NCBI GenBank assembly: GCA_021229015.1
Contig: CM037781.1
Location: 37,617,897 to 37,681,896, forward strand
DNA length: 64,000 bases
Direction: 5' to 3'
Origin: Solen grandis
Taxonomy: Eukaryota; Mollusca; Bivalvia; Adapedonta; Solenidae
The stretch's first letter is position 1, and every line of letters begins with the position of its first letter. Of this stretch, positions 46,956-60,064 are shown one piece after another. The notes beneath the pieces were generated by a model that did no database searches, was not told where the DNA came from, and saw only the letters and a program-made list of their open reading frames with translations. The position numbers and the translations under genes are program-made.

Positions 46956-48620
46956 TACCAATACATGGGTATTCATTCTTCCTTATTACCCTTTATATGT
47001 AGAGGTAATACCGTAAACTCTTTTCAGGTTAAGATAATCTTATGTCTTATACCTTTCTATGGCCTGATTAACTCAATATAAAGTTAAAGCACTCAATGTG
47101 GTCTCACTGGGAACTGTCTGGACTTCTATCACCTGGCACCAGGCATAGGTAGTGTCAAGTGAGTGCTGTCACATACACAGGCAATCTGAGTCCATGAGTC
47201 ACAGTTTTCCAATACTCTTGGAAAACAGTGCATCTGGTGAAAAGTACTACCTCTGCAAGCTCTTGCAGTCTGATCAAATAGTTATCCAAGCATTGATCAT
47301 GTATTTTTTATTTGACTGAAATAGATTTGGGAAAATGAACCACTTTGAGAACAGTCTTTTATTTATGAGGTATTTGCTGTGTAACTGTGCTGGTAATGAA
47401 GTAGGAATGTCTGTCAGATAGTTCCAGCTTTAGGCTACTGTCATTCCTGTCTCGTCAGTTTGTACTCTGTAAATGGGTAAGATCTTTATACTTCACTGAT
47501 ATACTGATTTTTAAAGAAATTACGGGCCTTGGATTTATAAAATTTCTTTAAAATAGCAGTTTTCCAAACTTTATTTCTAAACACTTGCAGATATTGATCT
47601 AAAATTTGGTATGTCAGTCTACCACCATGAGTTACAAAATGCACCAGATTAGCTATTCAAGCTCTTAGGAATCTTAGGAGTTGATATTTATTGTTGTTTT
47701 CACTTGCATCAAAAGTATTGATCAAATAAAAGATTTGTTTGCTGTCTGAAGATGGATGGTGGTTCTTAGTTTTCTATTTGCCAGTAGGGGACTTAAGGCC
47801 CAGTCAAAGGCCAACCCATTGCACTTTCATGTGCATACTGTTTTAGAATTGAAAAAAAAAAAAGAAATGCCAGAATGGAATGAAATCATGATTTTTCCTT
47901 TTTTTCTCTGTATATAATGTTTCATTACCGTATTTCTAACATTCTTTATTCATTCTCCTACCGTTTGATTAACGGTACGTATTTATAACAAATTCATTCC
48001 GTGCACACTCTGCTTGCCTACCGTGTACACCCTTTGCGTAACATTTTACTAACGTTCTTTCTCGATTCTCATTCCGTTCATCCAACATAGTCACACACAT
48101 ATAAAAAGGTTGTTTATGTGTCATTTCAAACAGTATATTTATGGTTCTCAAGGGATTCACATCACTTCTGCATCCTCAATAAGGTAAAATACCTGGTCAT
48201 GCTGCTGGTCGTGCTGCTCGTGGCCGATTTATATAGGAATTGTCAAAACGGTACATGAACGTTAACTGTGCAGTAAATGAACATTTAGACGGTGCACAAA
48301 CGGTAGAGCATCATAAAGAGTATGGTAAGCAATTGTCAACTGCACGTAAACTCTGCAATGAACCGTGTTACTCTGTTGTTGATCTGAACACAAACCGCAC
48401 AGTGCTTTCTGTGTGCATACTGTTTTCACACGGAATACGCATGGAAGTGTAATACGTTGGCCTGACAGGGCTTTTAGTATTGCCAAAACAATACTTTCAG
48501 AATGTTTGTTGAGACTGTTCATTTACTTCAGAGTTGGATATCATTAGGGATGAATTGATACTCTTTGATACTGATATTTATGAAAGAATACAATATTTTA
48601 TTGATATTGATACCAATACT
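46956..48620. other. No gene seen
   Basis: AT-rich. 47930-48460 is somewhat richer in CG with repeated ACGGTA strings, but no exon can be fixed. Earlier exons of the ADAM gene could lie here or further upstream. Confidence 0.3.
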
Positions 48621-48625
48621 TTTAA

Positions 48626-48813
48626 CCCTTTCCCTCATATAGACTCATTTTGACGCACTCAATAGGTACCACATAAAGCCTGATCTGCAGAAAACCAGTT
48701 AAACCTTACCAAATTTAATTATAGAGTCCTCATTTCCAGACCACTGAGGAGCAGCGAACAGCATAAAACCTGATCAGCCTGCGAGTTAATGGTGTCCTCT
48801 ATGAGGGAAAGGG
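48626..48813 (+). mobile_element. TTAA MITE, copy 6 (right arm deleted)
   Basis: Exact TTAA on both sides (48622-48625, 48814-48817), normal left half, but the sequence jumps from CCTGCGAGTTA to ATGGTGTCC, removing one arm of the central stem. It lies 73 bp upstream of an ADAM exon. Confidence 0.85.
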
Positions 48814-48886
48814 TTAAAGTGCAACAATGTTCTTCCATTTCAATTTATTTCATCTTGTAACTTAATTTTTTGATTCTCTATTACAG

Positions 48887-48953
48887 TGGCTTGTTCTCGG
48901 GAGGTATCAAGGTGAAACATTTTGAAGATGACCAGAGGGAAATCATCTCTAAG
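48887..48953 (+). CDS. ADAM-family prodomain exon (a)
   Basis: Acceptor TCTATTACAG and donor AAG|GTGAGT frame 67 bases reading x-GLFSGGIKVKHFEDDQREII-S-K. It enters in phase 1 and leaves in phase 0, which fits the next exon at 62897. On its own it is weakly diagnostic. The call rests on phase, order and joining directly to the HCYYQG exon, as in ADAM prodomains. Confidence 0.6.
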
Positions 48954-49930
48954 GTGAGTTACATATCTAACTAGCAGTTGAATTTGTTTTAATTATTGTG
49001 CATGTGTGTCTGTATGTGTGTGTGTTTGCTAGTGGTGAGCTGATTAATCATAAAGTCAACAAATCAGTGACGAGCTACTGATTGACGTGACGATGATGAC
49101 GAAAATAATTCGTTGACAAATTATTGACCAAAAAAGGGGGTGTTGTTAATATTTCAACGTGCATCTGATTGGGTAATTTCATTAATTTGATAAATTGATA
49201 CTTGCAAATTTGCACTTTGCACATCGTTGGCCTCTGGTTGTAACCTCTTACACTTTATCTCGGTTCAATGTTTATACATGTATTTGAATATTTGAGAAAT
49301 TAACATCTATACCTAATACATATCTATATAATCTATATAGTACAGAATACTTTATTTTCATGTTGTACAGTAAGAGAGTTTTAATAGGCATTTACTCCAA
49401 ACATGGTATATTTGGTAATTAATCATGATTAATCAATTAATCAGTGACTTTTGTCTCTGATTAATCGACGAATATTTTTTCGACTGATTCCAATCACTAG
49501 TGTTTGCACATTTATATTAGGTTTTCTTTGTCAAATCATTTGAATAAAATGAAGGGGAAGCCACATTGCTTACATTACACAAGCCGTGCATTCAATAAAG
49601 GCAACCATTAACAATTGCGTTTTGGTACCCTGCCTACATTCTTAACACAGCAATAAAACAGGGGTACAGCCATTCACGTAAGTTAGTTCTGTCCAAGCTA
49701 GGATATCATATGAATGTACTTACGTCAATAAACTGATTGTATAATCAGAATATAATGGCAATCATGGTTGGTCTCAGTAATGACAATATGAACATAGCTT
49801 TCGGCTATAAGTCATCAATTAATTATTCTGTAAAGTGCAGTGCTGTAGGAGTCCTGACTGAATTACATCATTATAAACAAAAATATGAATATGAAAAATA
49901 TGATTTCACAAGCATTTATTTCACATTAAT
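48954..49930. other. ADAM intron, left part
   Basis: No exon seen. A short GT-rich run at about 49005-49027. The part after 49900 (ATGATAGAAATCACAAGCAG) resembles 22913-22945. Confidence 0.4.
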
Positions 49931-49973
49931 ATGATAGAAATCACAAGCAGACAATTTTCATGCAAGTATATAT

Positions 49974-50962
49974 ACGAGGTGTGTTCGTAAAGGCAAGTTT
50001 GTTATTTATCAAATGTACAAGTAAACTTATCAAAATATATACTTCAATAAAGCTCCTTATTCCTCTTTTTAAATTACCAAAAGTTGCTGAGGTGCATTAT
50101 TCAGAGTTAGAAATAATTGTTGCCATAGTAACAGACCCATGTAATTACAGCGCACTTGAGAAATTGAAGTAGTCATTCATTCTAAAGCCTTTACTTTTGC
50201 ACAAATGGGGTCAAAAAATGCGCGAATTAAGACATACATAAGTTGTGATGCCATAAATTTGAAATTTGACGTCAATTAATGCGTAGCTAAGCTGTTAAAG
50301 TTGAAAACATGTTGTAGACATACTAGATATGGTGCAACATGGTGACATCGTTAAAAGGTGGACACCGTTGCGTCATCAAATTTTGCGTAAATGCAAATAT
50401 GAAACCTACAGAACAATTCAAGTTTATGCTGAAGGGAAAGAGAGTTCAGGTGTTTCAAGAACAATGCCCCGGCTTATAAAGCAGCCGATGCTCAGGAGAC
50501 CATAGACTTTATAGAGATGGAACATATCGAGCATGCACTCTACAGTCCAGATCTCATGCCGATGGATTGTATGCTGCTTCTGCATTTGAAGAGCGACTTA
50601 GGTGGCAAGTGCTTTGATGACTTAGAATACCTGCGCATTGTCTGTGCGCACTGTGTTTGCTAGTTATTCAGAAGAGTTTTTCAGGAAGGTTTTCATGTAG
50701 TGGATTCAGCGTCATAGTGATAGCGAGTATTTTGAAAAGATGTGACATTGATGTTGAGTTTAGCAAATAACATCGCCAAACTGCTGTGTGTGTTAATGTT
50801 TTATTTTTACTGTTATTTTACAATTGTTTACTGCATTTAGATAATCATTTACATGTGTCTCAGTTTATCATTTGCCATTTTAATTATTTGAAAATAATTG
50901 AAATCGCAAAAATATATGTGGGTCTTTTTTTCTTGTCCCAAACTTTACGAACACACTTCATG
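49974..50962 (+). mobile_element. mariner-type element, internally deleted
   Basis: Inverted ends ACGAGGTGTGTTCGTAAAG and CTTTACGAACACACTTCAT. Inside, the plus strand reads VIKFCVNANMKPTEQFKFML, a mariner N-terminal signature, and soon after HNAPAYKAADAQETIDF-like text and YSPDLMPMDCMLL, the block with the third catalytic Asp. The middle of the transposase is missing. It is inserted in a partial copy of the 22.3-kb element, whose sequence resumes after 50963. Confidence 0.8.
50330..50660 (+). pseudogene. mariner transposase remnant
   Basis: N-terminal helix-turn-helix fragment fused to the catalytic C-terminal part (YSPDL..MD then LHLKSDLGGKCFDDLEYLR). Frame shifts occur between the parts. 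It cannot encode an active enzyme. Confidence 0.75.
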
Positions 50963-51044
50963 CAATATACCAATTTAAAGTATGAAATATACCCATAGAC
51001 TTCGCCAATATGGCTTCTTAGTGGGTGGGGTAAAGTTTGGGAAA

Positions 51045-52135
51045 ACTAAGAAAAAAAATGAATTCTCATGGTTATGGTACCAAGCCTTCCTGCTCATATT
51101 GTAGGCATATCATGGTTGATTCTTTTTTATTGAGTTATGTTCACCATATCATATTTCTTGAATATTTTTTATCTTCTTTATTTCTTAATTACTATTGGTC
51201 AGATTTTGATTTAACTTCATAGCATTTATAAGTACCAACACTTTTGCACCTATGTTCAGCTTCTGTTCTGTTTTCTGTGTGTTTTTATTTTTATACTTTG
51301 ATTGTGTTAAGACTGTCTCTGACATGGTCGTAGTAACTGTGACAAGGCGTTATCTGGGTGTATTTGTCATCTTTGATGATAGTTCTTGTTTGAAATATTT
51401 GACAAAATTTTCCAATTAATTTGGCATTGTTTCCTAATGTCCTTCTAGTCATTATGCAGAACTTGGTTACATTGTAGATAATGCGTGGCAAAGGTCAGCA
51501 TGGTAAAAAAGCAGTTGTTGATATCAGTATTGCTATAAAGTCGGCCATCTTTGATAGCTTCCTTCTTTGATTTTCACATCTCCTCAACATCTTAAAGCAC
51601 CACAACTATACAAGCTTTACAATATCAGAACTTGTCCTGATATAAAACATGCTTTGCATTTTGTTTATGACCTTTGTTTGTCTTGCTCCTCTCACTGGAC
51701 TGTATTCACAAATTATTTGAAGATATCCAGTGAGCTTTTAAAAAAATGATAATTTTATTTTTGTGGGGGATTGAACTTCTGACCATTAAAATGAATGTTC
51801 TGATTGTTTCATTGAATCAGGACAGAGGCTTAGTTGGTTGAAGTGCTAAATTCTTAATAAAAATGGATGGGGGAAGTACGTGAAAGGCTTAATAGATTTA
51901 TTGACTGCTTTGATGTAAGCACAGACAGGGATAATGATTTCAATGAAAGGCCTGTTATCCTACAGACTTACAAATGTTTGGTACAGATGGAGTGGCATCA
52001 GACTGTCTGCCAGTCTTCCAACCCCTGATTAATAGCTCTGGATTGATATAAGAGATGTTTGTTTGCCTTCCCACATTGTCCAGAGATGCTCAGCTGTCAT
52101 TACACCCTGTTCTAATAATGTGAAAACTAGATGAG
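51045..52135. other. ADAM intron, no feature seen
   Basis: AT-rich, no supported exon or repeat boundary. Confidence 0.35.
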
Positions 52136-52138
52136 ACT

Positions 52139-52457
52139 GAAAGCATTTTGTATCACAGTGGTACCTAGTACTGTGTGAAAGCATTTTGTATCACAGTGGT
52201 ACCTAGTACTGTGTGAAAGCATTTTGTATCACAGTGGTACCTAGTACTGTGTGAAAGCATTTTGTATCACAGTGTTACCTAGTACTGTGTGAAAACATTT
52301 TGTATCACAGTGTTACCTAGTACTGTGTGAAAGCATTTTGTATCACAGTGTTACCTAGTACTGTGTGAAAGCATTTTGTATCACAGTGTTACCTAGTACT
52401 GTGTGAAAGCATTTTGTATCACAGTGTTACCTAGTACTGTGTGAAAGCATTTTGTAT
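52139..52457 (+). repeat. 38-bp tandem repeat, 8 units and a partial
   Basis: Unit GAAAGCATTTTGTATCACAG + TGGTACCTAGTACTGTGT. The first three units have GTGGTACC, the rest GTGTTACC. Confidence 0.95.
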
Positions 52458-52638
52458 GACCTTTGAGTTCCCTTGATGAGATATTCTGGCTGCTATTAGA
52501 TTTATCTGATGAGTTATGACCATTAGATGGAACATAATGTATTGGAAATGATAATGTACATATAATATGTGCCCTTATTCGTAAGTGCCAGTCTCAATTA
52601 AAGATTTAGTATAATAACGTTCCGATGGAAGTCCTGGA

Positions 52639-52752
52639 CACTGTAGTCCAGTGGTAGTGGTCAGTTGCTGTAGGTCTGAGATGCTTGGAAACTGATACTG
52701 TAGTCCAGTGGTAGTGGTCAGTTGCTGTAGGTCTGAGATGCTTGGAAACTGA
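52639..52752 (+). repeat. 57-bp direct duplication
   Basis: Two near-identical copies of a block starting ACTGTAGTCCAGTGGTAGTG and ending GATGCTTGGAAACTGA. Confidence 0.92.
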
Positions 52753-53142
52753 CCCAATTTGGCTAAGAGAAACATTTTAGCTCCATTTTTCAAAGACGAA
52801 AAGTGGAAGCTATTTTCATGGCCTTCTTGTTCTTTGGTTTTGGTTCAGTTTTTCATTTAAGTCCATTTTTCTAAAACCATCCAACATATTCACTTTAAAC
52901 TTGAATTACTTGTTCATTCTCATTAGGCAACAATGTTCAAAAGGGTAAATAATCTTAAAATCCATCTTTGGCACTTATGCCACTTTTTGGTAAAATTTTC
53001 TTTGTTTTTTGTACATGGCAATATCTCAGAAATATATATTCACTTTAAACTTTGCATTCTTTTTCACTATCAAAATGGAAACCAATTTTTAAAGGGCAGG
53101 TAACGCTAAAATCCATTTTGGCACAGTCGACTGCCTCTTTTT

Positions 53143-54213
53143 AGCTCACCAGAGCACAACATACTAAGGGTGAGCCATCAGTCATCGTGTGGTGTCCATT
53201 GTGTACTTCAACAATTTATTTTAAGACATTTCCTCTGAAACCGCTTGATAGAAATTGATGAAACTTGGCATGAATGATCCTTAGGCGACCCTTCACAAAG
53301 GTTGTTAAAATAAACTTGATCTATAAATTACATAGTATCTATTTACCATGTCAATCAACAGAATTTTGTTTAAAAATAAAAAAACTTTAAAAATCTTCTC
53401 CTCTGAAGCCAAAGATCAGAATTTAATTTCATTTCGCACAAATGGTCACTTTATGACTGTTTTCCATAATTGTTAAAATGAAGGTGATCCTTTGAAAATG
53501 AAGCCTCTAGAGGTTGGCTATAGTATCTTAATATACTCTTTATTTAAAATTTTAAAATACTTCTTCTTTGAAGCCAATGGTCAGAATTTAATTTTATTTG
53601 GCATAAATGGGCACCTCCTGACTTTGTATCATAATTGCTAAAATAAAGTTGATCTTTGAAAAATGAAGCCTCTAGGGTTCGGCTTATATCTTAATATACT
53701 CTTTATTGAAAATTTTGAAGTACTTCTTCTTCTGTGAAGCCAATGGTCAGAATTTAATTTCATTTGGCATAAATGGGCACCTCCTGACTGTTATCATAAT
53801 TGCTAAAATAAAGTTGATCTTTGAAAAATGAAGCCCCTTGGGGGTCAGCTAGTTTCCTTATACATGCTTTATGGAAAATTTCAAACTTCTTCTTCTGTGA
53901 AACCAATGAGGCCCCAGGGGTTGGCTAGTTTCCTTATATACTCTTATAATTTATAGAAAATTCCAAAATTCTTCTGAACTAATGTTCAGAATTGATCTTG
54001 TTTTGCACAATGGTTACCTCATGGTCCCATACCATAATTGTTTACGCATTTTTGATTCCTTGAACATTGAGGCCTCCAGAGGATTGACTAACTTAGAAAC
54101 TTGAAACTTGAATCTGATTGCTTCTGGAAGAAGCCACGTTAAGTGACTAGAATCAATTTAATTAAGCTTATGTACTCTGGTGAGTCCTGTAGGGCCAAAT
54201 GGCCCCCTTGTTT
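53143..54213 (+). repeat. Hairpin-start dispersed repeat, copy D
   Basis: Starts AGCTCACCAGAGCACAACAT and ends ACTCTGGTGAGTCCTG + AGGGCCAAATGGCCCC + CTTGTTTG. Contains three internal units around GAAGCCAATGGTCAGAATTT and AAATGGGCACCTCCTGAC. Confidence 0.75.
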
Positions 54214-54546
54214 GACCTAGAAATTTTTGTGTTGCTTAAGTCTTTTGTTAAGGACAGTTGCTAAATAACTGTTAGACATATTCACTTCAAACTGGACATA
54301 CTTTTTCACTATCAAAAGAGAAACCAATTTCTGAGGGGCAAGAAACTCTTTTATTAAATTTGTCATATTTATGTCCTTTTTCAACTTAGATTTTGCTTCT
54401 TTTTTTTTTTTATTTTTTTTAAAGTCATTTTCACTTGAAATTTGGAATATATTAAGCTAATGTTTTCCATGCAAGTCTATCAATACTTAAAGCGCTACTC
54501 ACAGAGATCGGTAGAATTTAAAAATTTGCTCTCCTTCATCAATGTT

Positions 54547-54675
54547 GGTGAAGTTTTGTCTCAGTGTAAGTCACATTGTACAGGGAAACAGTGAAGTTTT
54601 GTCTCAGTGTAAGTCACATTGTACAGGGAAACTGAAGTTTTGTCTCAGTGTAAGTCACATTGTACAGGGAAACGC
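54547..54675 (+). repeat. About 43-bp tandem repeat, 3 units
   Basis: Unit TGAAGTTTTGTCTCAGTGTA + AGTCACATTGTACAGGGAAA, three times with a few bases' difference at the joins. Confidence 0.93.
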
Positions 54676-55059
54676 TATTTTCTTAAACGCAGCTTCAACA
54701 AAATTGATTAAATTCAAAACATGATATCCCTGAAGAACATGTTTCGCAACATGGCGTCTTCTCCTGTTCAGAGTAGTGATTTCATGAGATCATCCTTTGA
54801 AGTTAGTGCATGTGGGAAAAGTCAATGAAACTAAATACAGGTTTTATCAGTTTAAATATAGTTTCAATACTGCCTGTGACAGTATTGCCTGTGATGGGGT
54901 AACCACCCATTGGGTGACATTGCTTCTGTAGATGGGTATTTATAGAATGATGTAATACACTCGTATAGTTAAAAATCAAATTCGTAGTCAATGACCATCT
55001 GTGAACGGGTCTGCTTTAAGCAAGGGTATTGAAACTTCCTACATGTGTTTGGCCTCAAT

Positions 55060-55960
55060 ATCTTTTGTCACATTTTTTTATGCCTCCAAGATCTGTGATT
55101 TGCTGCATATTGTTTTTGCCCTGTCTGTTTATTTGCTGGTTTGTTGGTTTGTCAGCAACTTTAACATTTGCCATAACTTGAAAACTATAAAAGATATTGA
55201 CTTGAAACTTCATATATGAATAGAATGTGACTGAAAGTGCATTGACTAAGAACCATAACTCTATCCGGCCCATGTTTGGAATTATCTCCCCCCCCCAACA
55301 CACACATACACACACACACACACTTTTTTTTTCATTTTTGTCTGGAGCATAACTAATAAACTATACAAGGTATTGACTTGAAACTCAAAATATAAAAATA
55401 TGGTGAGATTGGGAAGTGCATTTACCAAAACTGTAAATCTACATGGACCAGTTTTTGAATTATCTCCATTAATTTAATTTTACAATGAATTTCTTTCTAT
55501 AGAATAACTTATATACTATATACTTGAAAACTATACAAGGTATTGACTTGAAACTTCATATATAAGTAGATGACAACTAGGAATAGTGTAGTGACTGAGA
55601 ACCATAACTCTATCAGTCAGGTTTTTGATTATTTCCCTTTTTTTTTTTATATATTTTTTCTTTGGAAGCAAAACTCATAAAAAAAACCAAAGGCTTAAAC
55701 TTAACATAATATAAGCAAGTAGCAGTGCAGTAACCAAGAACCATAACTCTGCCTGGTCTGATTATCTCCCTTTATTTATATGTCAATTTTTGTCAAGAAC
55801 ATAACTCCTCAACTATTCAAGGTATTAATTTGGAACTTAAAATATAAATAGATAGTGAGTAGCAAAAATGTAAAGATTATGAAACAGAACTCTGTCGGGT
55901 TCAATTTTTTTTAAAATTAGCTCTCTTAATTTTTAATGATCTTATGTTACTCCATCTCTA
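55060..55960 (+). repeat. Diverged tandem repeat, about 180 bp
   Basis: Four or five worn units with AAGGTATTGACTTGAAACTT, CATATATAAGTAGA, AAGAACCATAACTCTA and ATTATCTCCC. It includes a (CA)n run at about 55294-55321. Same style as the GGAGCATAACTC repeats. Confidence 0.6.
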
Positions 55961-56339
55961 TAATTATGGAGTAAAGTCAATATATATTTGACATACTTAC
56001 TCCAATCATGAATGGCTTTCAATTGACATCAATTATTTGACATCTGACCTGCTCAGATGGGGGCATAGTGTTTCTTTAACACATCTTGTTTTATATGAAC
56101 ACCACATATAGTAACAGCTAACATAATTCTATCCAGCACTGAGAAAAGTGGAGCACACTGTTATGGGAAAGCTCTTGTTAAGTACTGTTACCAGATCTGC
56201 TGTATGCTGGTATAAGTCATCCTGGTGTACTTCATTGGGCAAACACATACATGCCTTATAATTACTCATCCATTGTTGTATTGATCCAGTGTATCTGAAG
56301 CCTTCAGACCGTTTTATTTCTACTGGTTTTCTGCTTGTA

Positions 56340-56820
56340 GGTACTTATAGGTACCTTTTTTTATGCCTATCAAATGAAGGGACGTATAATGGTATGGCTC
56401 TATTCATTTGTCAGCCTGTCTGTCCATAGACATTTTGTTACAGAGCATAACTTTGGAATGACTTCATATATTGAATTCATATTTGGTAAGCAAGTATATA
56501 ATATAAAAAATATCAAGTCCTATTTTGGTTACAATCATCTGATTTGTTAAAGAGTTATGTTCTCTTTGTAAGCAAGATTTGTTTGAAATGACTGTTTTAA
56601 AGCAATAATCTTTACAATCCACTGATTAATGATAGAGTTAATTGATAAATTGATGTATCTTCTGTTACTAATAATAGAAGTATTATTGAGATAAAAACTC
56701 ATTACATATTTTTTTCTTCACGTTAATGAAAGATCATTATCCATGACATTTGCAACAACAACAAAACTGCTTACTCATATTAAAACAGTACTTTGTACTG
56801 TGATACCCCCATATGATCAG
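56340..56820 (+). repeat. Dispersed repeat related to 14.5-14.9 kb
   Basis: ATTCATATTTGGTAAGCAAG, GCAACAACAACAAAACTGCTT and AGTACTTTGTACTGTGATAC match 14526-14950. It has one copy of the 27-bp-like string that is tandem at 14.4 kb. Confidence 0.6.
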
Positions 56821-57022
56821 CCTAAAATGCAAAAATATTTTAAATATTTTTTTTTTCAAATGCCAGATCCTTCATTAAACTTCTGACTCTGAGATATGCC
56901 ACTGCTCAGAAGTCTGAGTATTGATGATTTTTTTATTGACTATTAGAGAGGACACTTGCCAAGAGCAGGTTTTCAAAGAATGTGCCTTCAACCCTATAAT
57001 TGCAAAATTTGAGATTTTAATT

Positions 57023-57967
57023 AGCTCACCAGGGCACAACCTGCTTAAGGTGAGCTATTTGGATCACCCTCCATCCATTGTCCATTGTGTGATGTCCATG
57101 TCAACAATTTTCTTAAAACAAAATCACCTCTGAAACTGCTGGGTAGAAATTGATGCAAGATGGCATGAATGATCCTTGCTTGGGTGGATCATCACAAAAA
57201 TTGCTAAAATAAACTTGATCCATGCAGAATTCTAATTGCCATGGCAGCCAACACCATTTTATTAAAAAAAAACAAAAAAATTTGAAAATCATCTCCCCTG
57301 CAACCAGTGATCAGAATTCATTTTCCTTTGGCACAAATGGTCACCTCATAGTCATCTACCATAATTGCTATGTTGATCTCTTAAAACATGATACCCCCAC
57401 GGAGTTTTCTAGTTTCCTCAGTGATATACTCTATATAGAAATTTTCAAAAAAACATTTTTTCTGAACCAATGGCCAGAATTTTATTTCATTTAGCACAAT
57501 CTAAGTTTTCTCCAGCATAGTTGCTAAAATGAAGTTTATCCTTCACATGGAGTTTTTAGTTTTCTTATATACTCCATTAAGAAAATTTCAAAAATCCTCT
57601 TCTTCAAACCAATAGTCAGAATTTAATTTTATTTGGCACAAATTATCACCTAAGTTTTTCACCACCAGGGGCCTTATATGTATATAGTGAAAACTTTAAA
57701 TGACTTCTCCTCTGAAGCCGTTGGACAGAATTTGATTAAACTTGGCAGGGATGATCCTTGGATGAACCTTCACAAAGTTGCTAAAATAAACTAGATCCAT
57801 GTAGAACTCTCGTTGCAATGGCAATGGAAAGAAATGAATTATAAAAACTTTAAAAATCATCTCCTTCAAAACTACTGACCAGATTTCAAAACGTTCTAGT
57901 ACAGATGTTACTTTGGGTAACCCTATACTTCGGTGAGCAATTCAGGGCCTCTATGTCCCTCTTGTTC
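57023..57967 (+). repeat. Hairpin-start dispersed repeat, copy E
   Basis: Starts AGCTCACCAGGGCACAACCT and ends CTTCGGTGAGCAATTC + AGGGCCTCTATGTCCCT + CTTGTTC. The 3' hairpin is retained with one mismatch. Confidence 0.75.
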
Positions 57968-57989
57968 AAGGAAACTTTCAAGTCGAGTG

Positions 57990-58150
57990 AATTGGGAGCA
58001 CAGTGTCAGTATAATCTGACTGGGTGTGGTATTATGCCATGTCTTCAGTGTGAAACAGCAGTATGACAGATCTTCATTTGCTGCAAGGAGACAGTAGCAT
58101 CTAAATGACTTGAAATACTATAAGTGGGGTGTAAAACCATCCTCCTAAAA
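57990..58150 (+). mobile_element. SINE 3' part, degenerate
   Basis: GTGTCAGTATAATCTGACTG, GGGTGTGGTATTATGCC and GACTTGAAATACTATAAGTG follow the 12.5-kb SINE body; the tail ends in a poly-A run. Confidence 0.6.
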
Positions 58151-58784
58151 ACCAAAAAAAAAAAAAAAAACATTCAAGAAACACCCTTTAAATGAACCTT
58201 AATATATTTCCCCTGAGAATATTTGCCATGATGATATTATATTTCTATACCATATGATGTTAATGGTTCCAGTTATATAACACTCAGGCTAGACACGGCT
58301 GTATTCTGCCATTAAGATATGAAGCGTACATACAATACCCTTGGTGTGTCATAAAACACAGTCCTGTAATGTTTATCTTGAGAAATTAATCTAAGAAAAT
58401 ATGCTGGGAGAAATAATTGATGAGTAACGTGATAATAAGTTATCATATTTTAAACAGCTACTGTAGAATAGTTTCATGATTATTGTATTGAAATTTAGCA
58501 TAAATTGATAAATGAAGGTGTTAATAACAACTGTTCTGTATACAAATATTTATTAGTTAAGAGTGCAAAGAAATAAAACTAAAAAAATGTGACTTAAAGG
58601 GTATGAGAATTAATAAAAATATTTTAATAAATATTTAATAAAAGTTAATAATAAAATAAGTCTGAAAGAATCTGTTCATTAAAGATAAGAGTTTCCTCTG
58701 ACATTTTTGTGTACTTTTTATATGACAATGTGTTAACTAAACGCAAGCCCTAAAAAAGTTGTGTAAAAAATAGTGTAACAGTCC

Positions 58785-59403
58785 CTGCCCTCCCTATGTA
58801 TTCTGTCATTGAAGCACCTGTCCCTGCCCTCCCTGTGTATTCTGTCATTGAAGCATCTGTCCCTGCCCTCCCTGTGTATTCTGTCATTGAAGCACCTGTC
58901 CCTGCCCTCCCTGTGTATTCTGTCATTGAAGCACCTGTCCCTGCCCTCCCTGTGTATTCTGTCATTGAAGCACCTGTCCCTGCCCTCCCTGTGTATTCTG
59001 TCATTGAAGCATATGTCCTGCCCTCCCTGTGTATTCTGTCATTGAAGCACCTGTCCCTGTCTTCTCTGTGTATTCTGTCAATGAAGCATCTGTCCCTGTC
59101 TTCTCTATGTATTCTGTCATTGAAACATCTGTCCCTGTCTTCTCTATGTATTCTGTTATTGAAGCATCTGTCCCCTGTCTTCTCTATGTATTCTGTCATT
59201 GAAGCACCTGTCCCTGTCCTCCCTGTGTATTCTGCCACTGAAGCATCTGTCCCTGTCTTCTCTGTGTATTCTGTCATTGAAACATCTGTCCCTGTCTTCT
59301 CTATGTATTCTGTCATTAAAGCACCTGTCGCTGTCTTCCCTGTGTAATCTGCCATTGGAGCATCTGTTCTTGTCTATCCTCCCTATGTATTCTGCCATTA
59401 AAG
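58785..59403 (+). repeat. 39-bp minisatellite, about 15 units
   Basis: Unit CTGTCCCTGCCCTCCCTGTG + TATTCTGTCATTGAAGCAC. The left half is regular; the right half carries CTTCTCTATG variants. 39 is a multiple of three, so frames of 150-200 codons open on both strands; I read these as by-products. Confidence 0.94.
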
Positions 59404-60064
59404 CGCCAAACACTCTTTTCCCTTTTTATTTAGCCATTGGGGCATCATGTTCAGTTATATTCTTATGTATTCTGTCTTCCAAAGATATTGAATCTAAATC
59501 CAGAGATTACTCTGCGATCAACCCATCAACTTATTGTTTATGCTTCTTTGTGAATTCGACTTGTGAATCCACAGGGAAATGGGGTAATCATATCCTGGCG
59601 TTTACTGTGTTAACTCTGGGAGCTGATATATTGCAAGGAAATAGGGTTTGACAGCCAATACTGTTTGTAAGATTAATGGAGGTATTCTACAAGAGTTTAT
59701 TGAAGAAAAATACCAACCTCTGCCCTGAACTGTTACTTCAGTATTGTTGTCAGTCCACAAGAAACTTCTACTCAGAGCTATCATTTTATCTAGATAAGTT
59801 ATTTAAGTTTTTAGCTCATCATTCCATAATTGTTTGTTGAACCTACATTATAAAGCAGGTGCAACATAGGTATCTGGTTTTCGGACCATCCATCTGCACT
59901 CACAAAACACACTTAGGTTGATATATGAACAATAGATAACAGTAAATTTCCTTTGATGTCATTTATTCTGTTTGCTCTTATGTTGCTATAATTGGCACTA
60001 ATGTGAGAACAAAAGATTATCCACATTTGTATCCATACATGAGAATACCCATCAGTCTACAATT

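Noticed and set aside
47930..48460. CG-richer stretch as an ADAM first exon
   Set aside because: Repeated ACGGTA strings and short overlapping frames on both strands but no signal peptide or donor consistent with phase 1 entry at 48887.
52139..52457. Regular repeats that might suggest a CRISPR array
   Set aside because: Units are head-to-tail with no unique spacers, in an animal genome; the same holds for the other arrays.
58750..59413. Frames of 150-201 codons on both strands
   Set aside because: By-products of the 39-bp tandem repeat.
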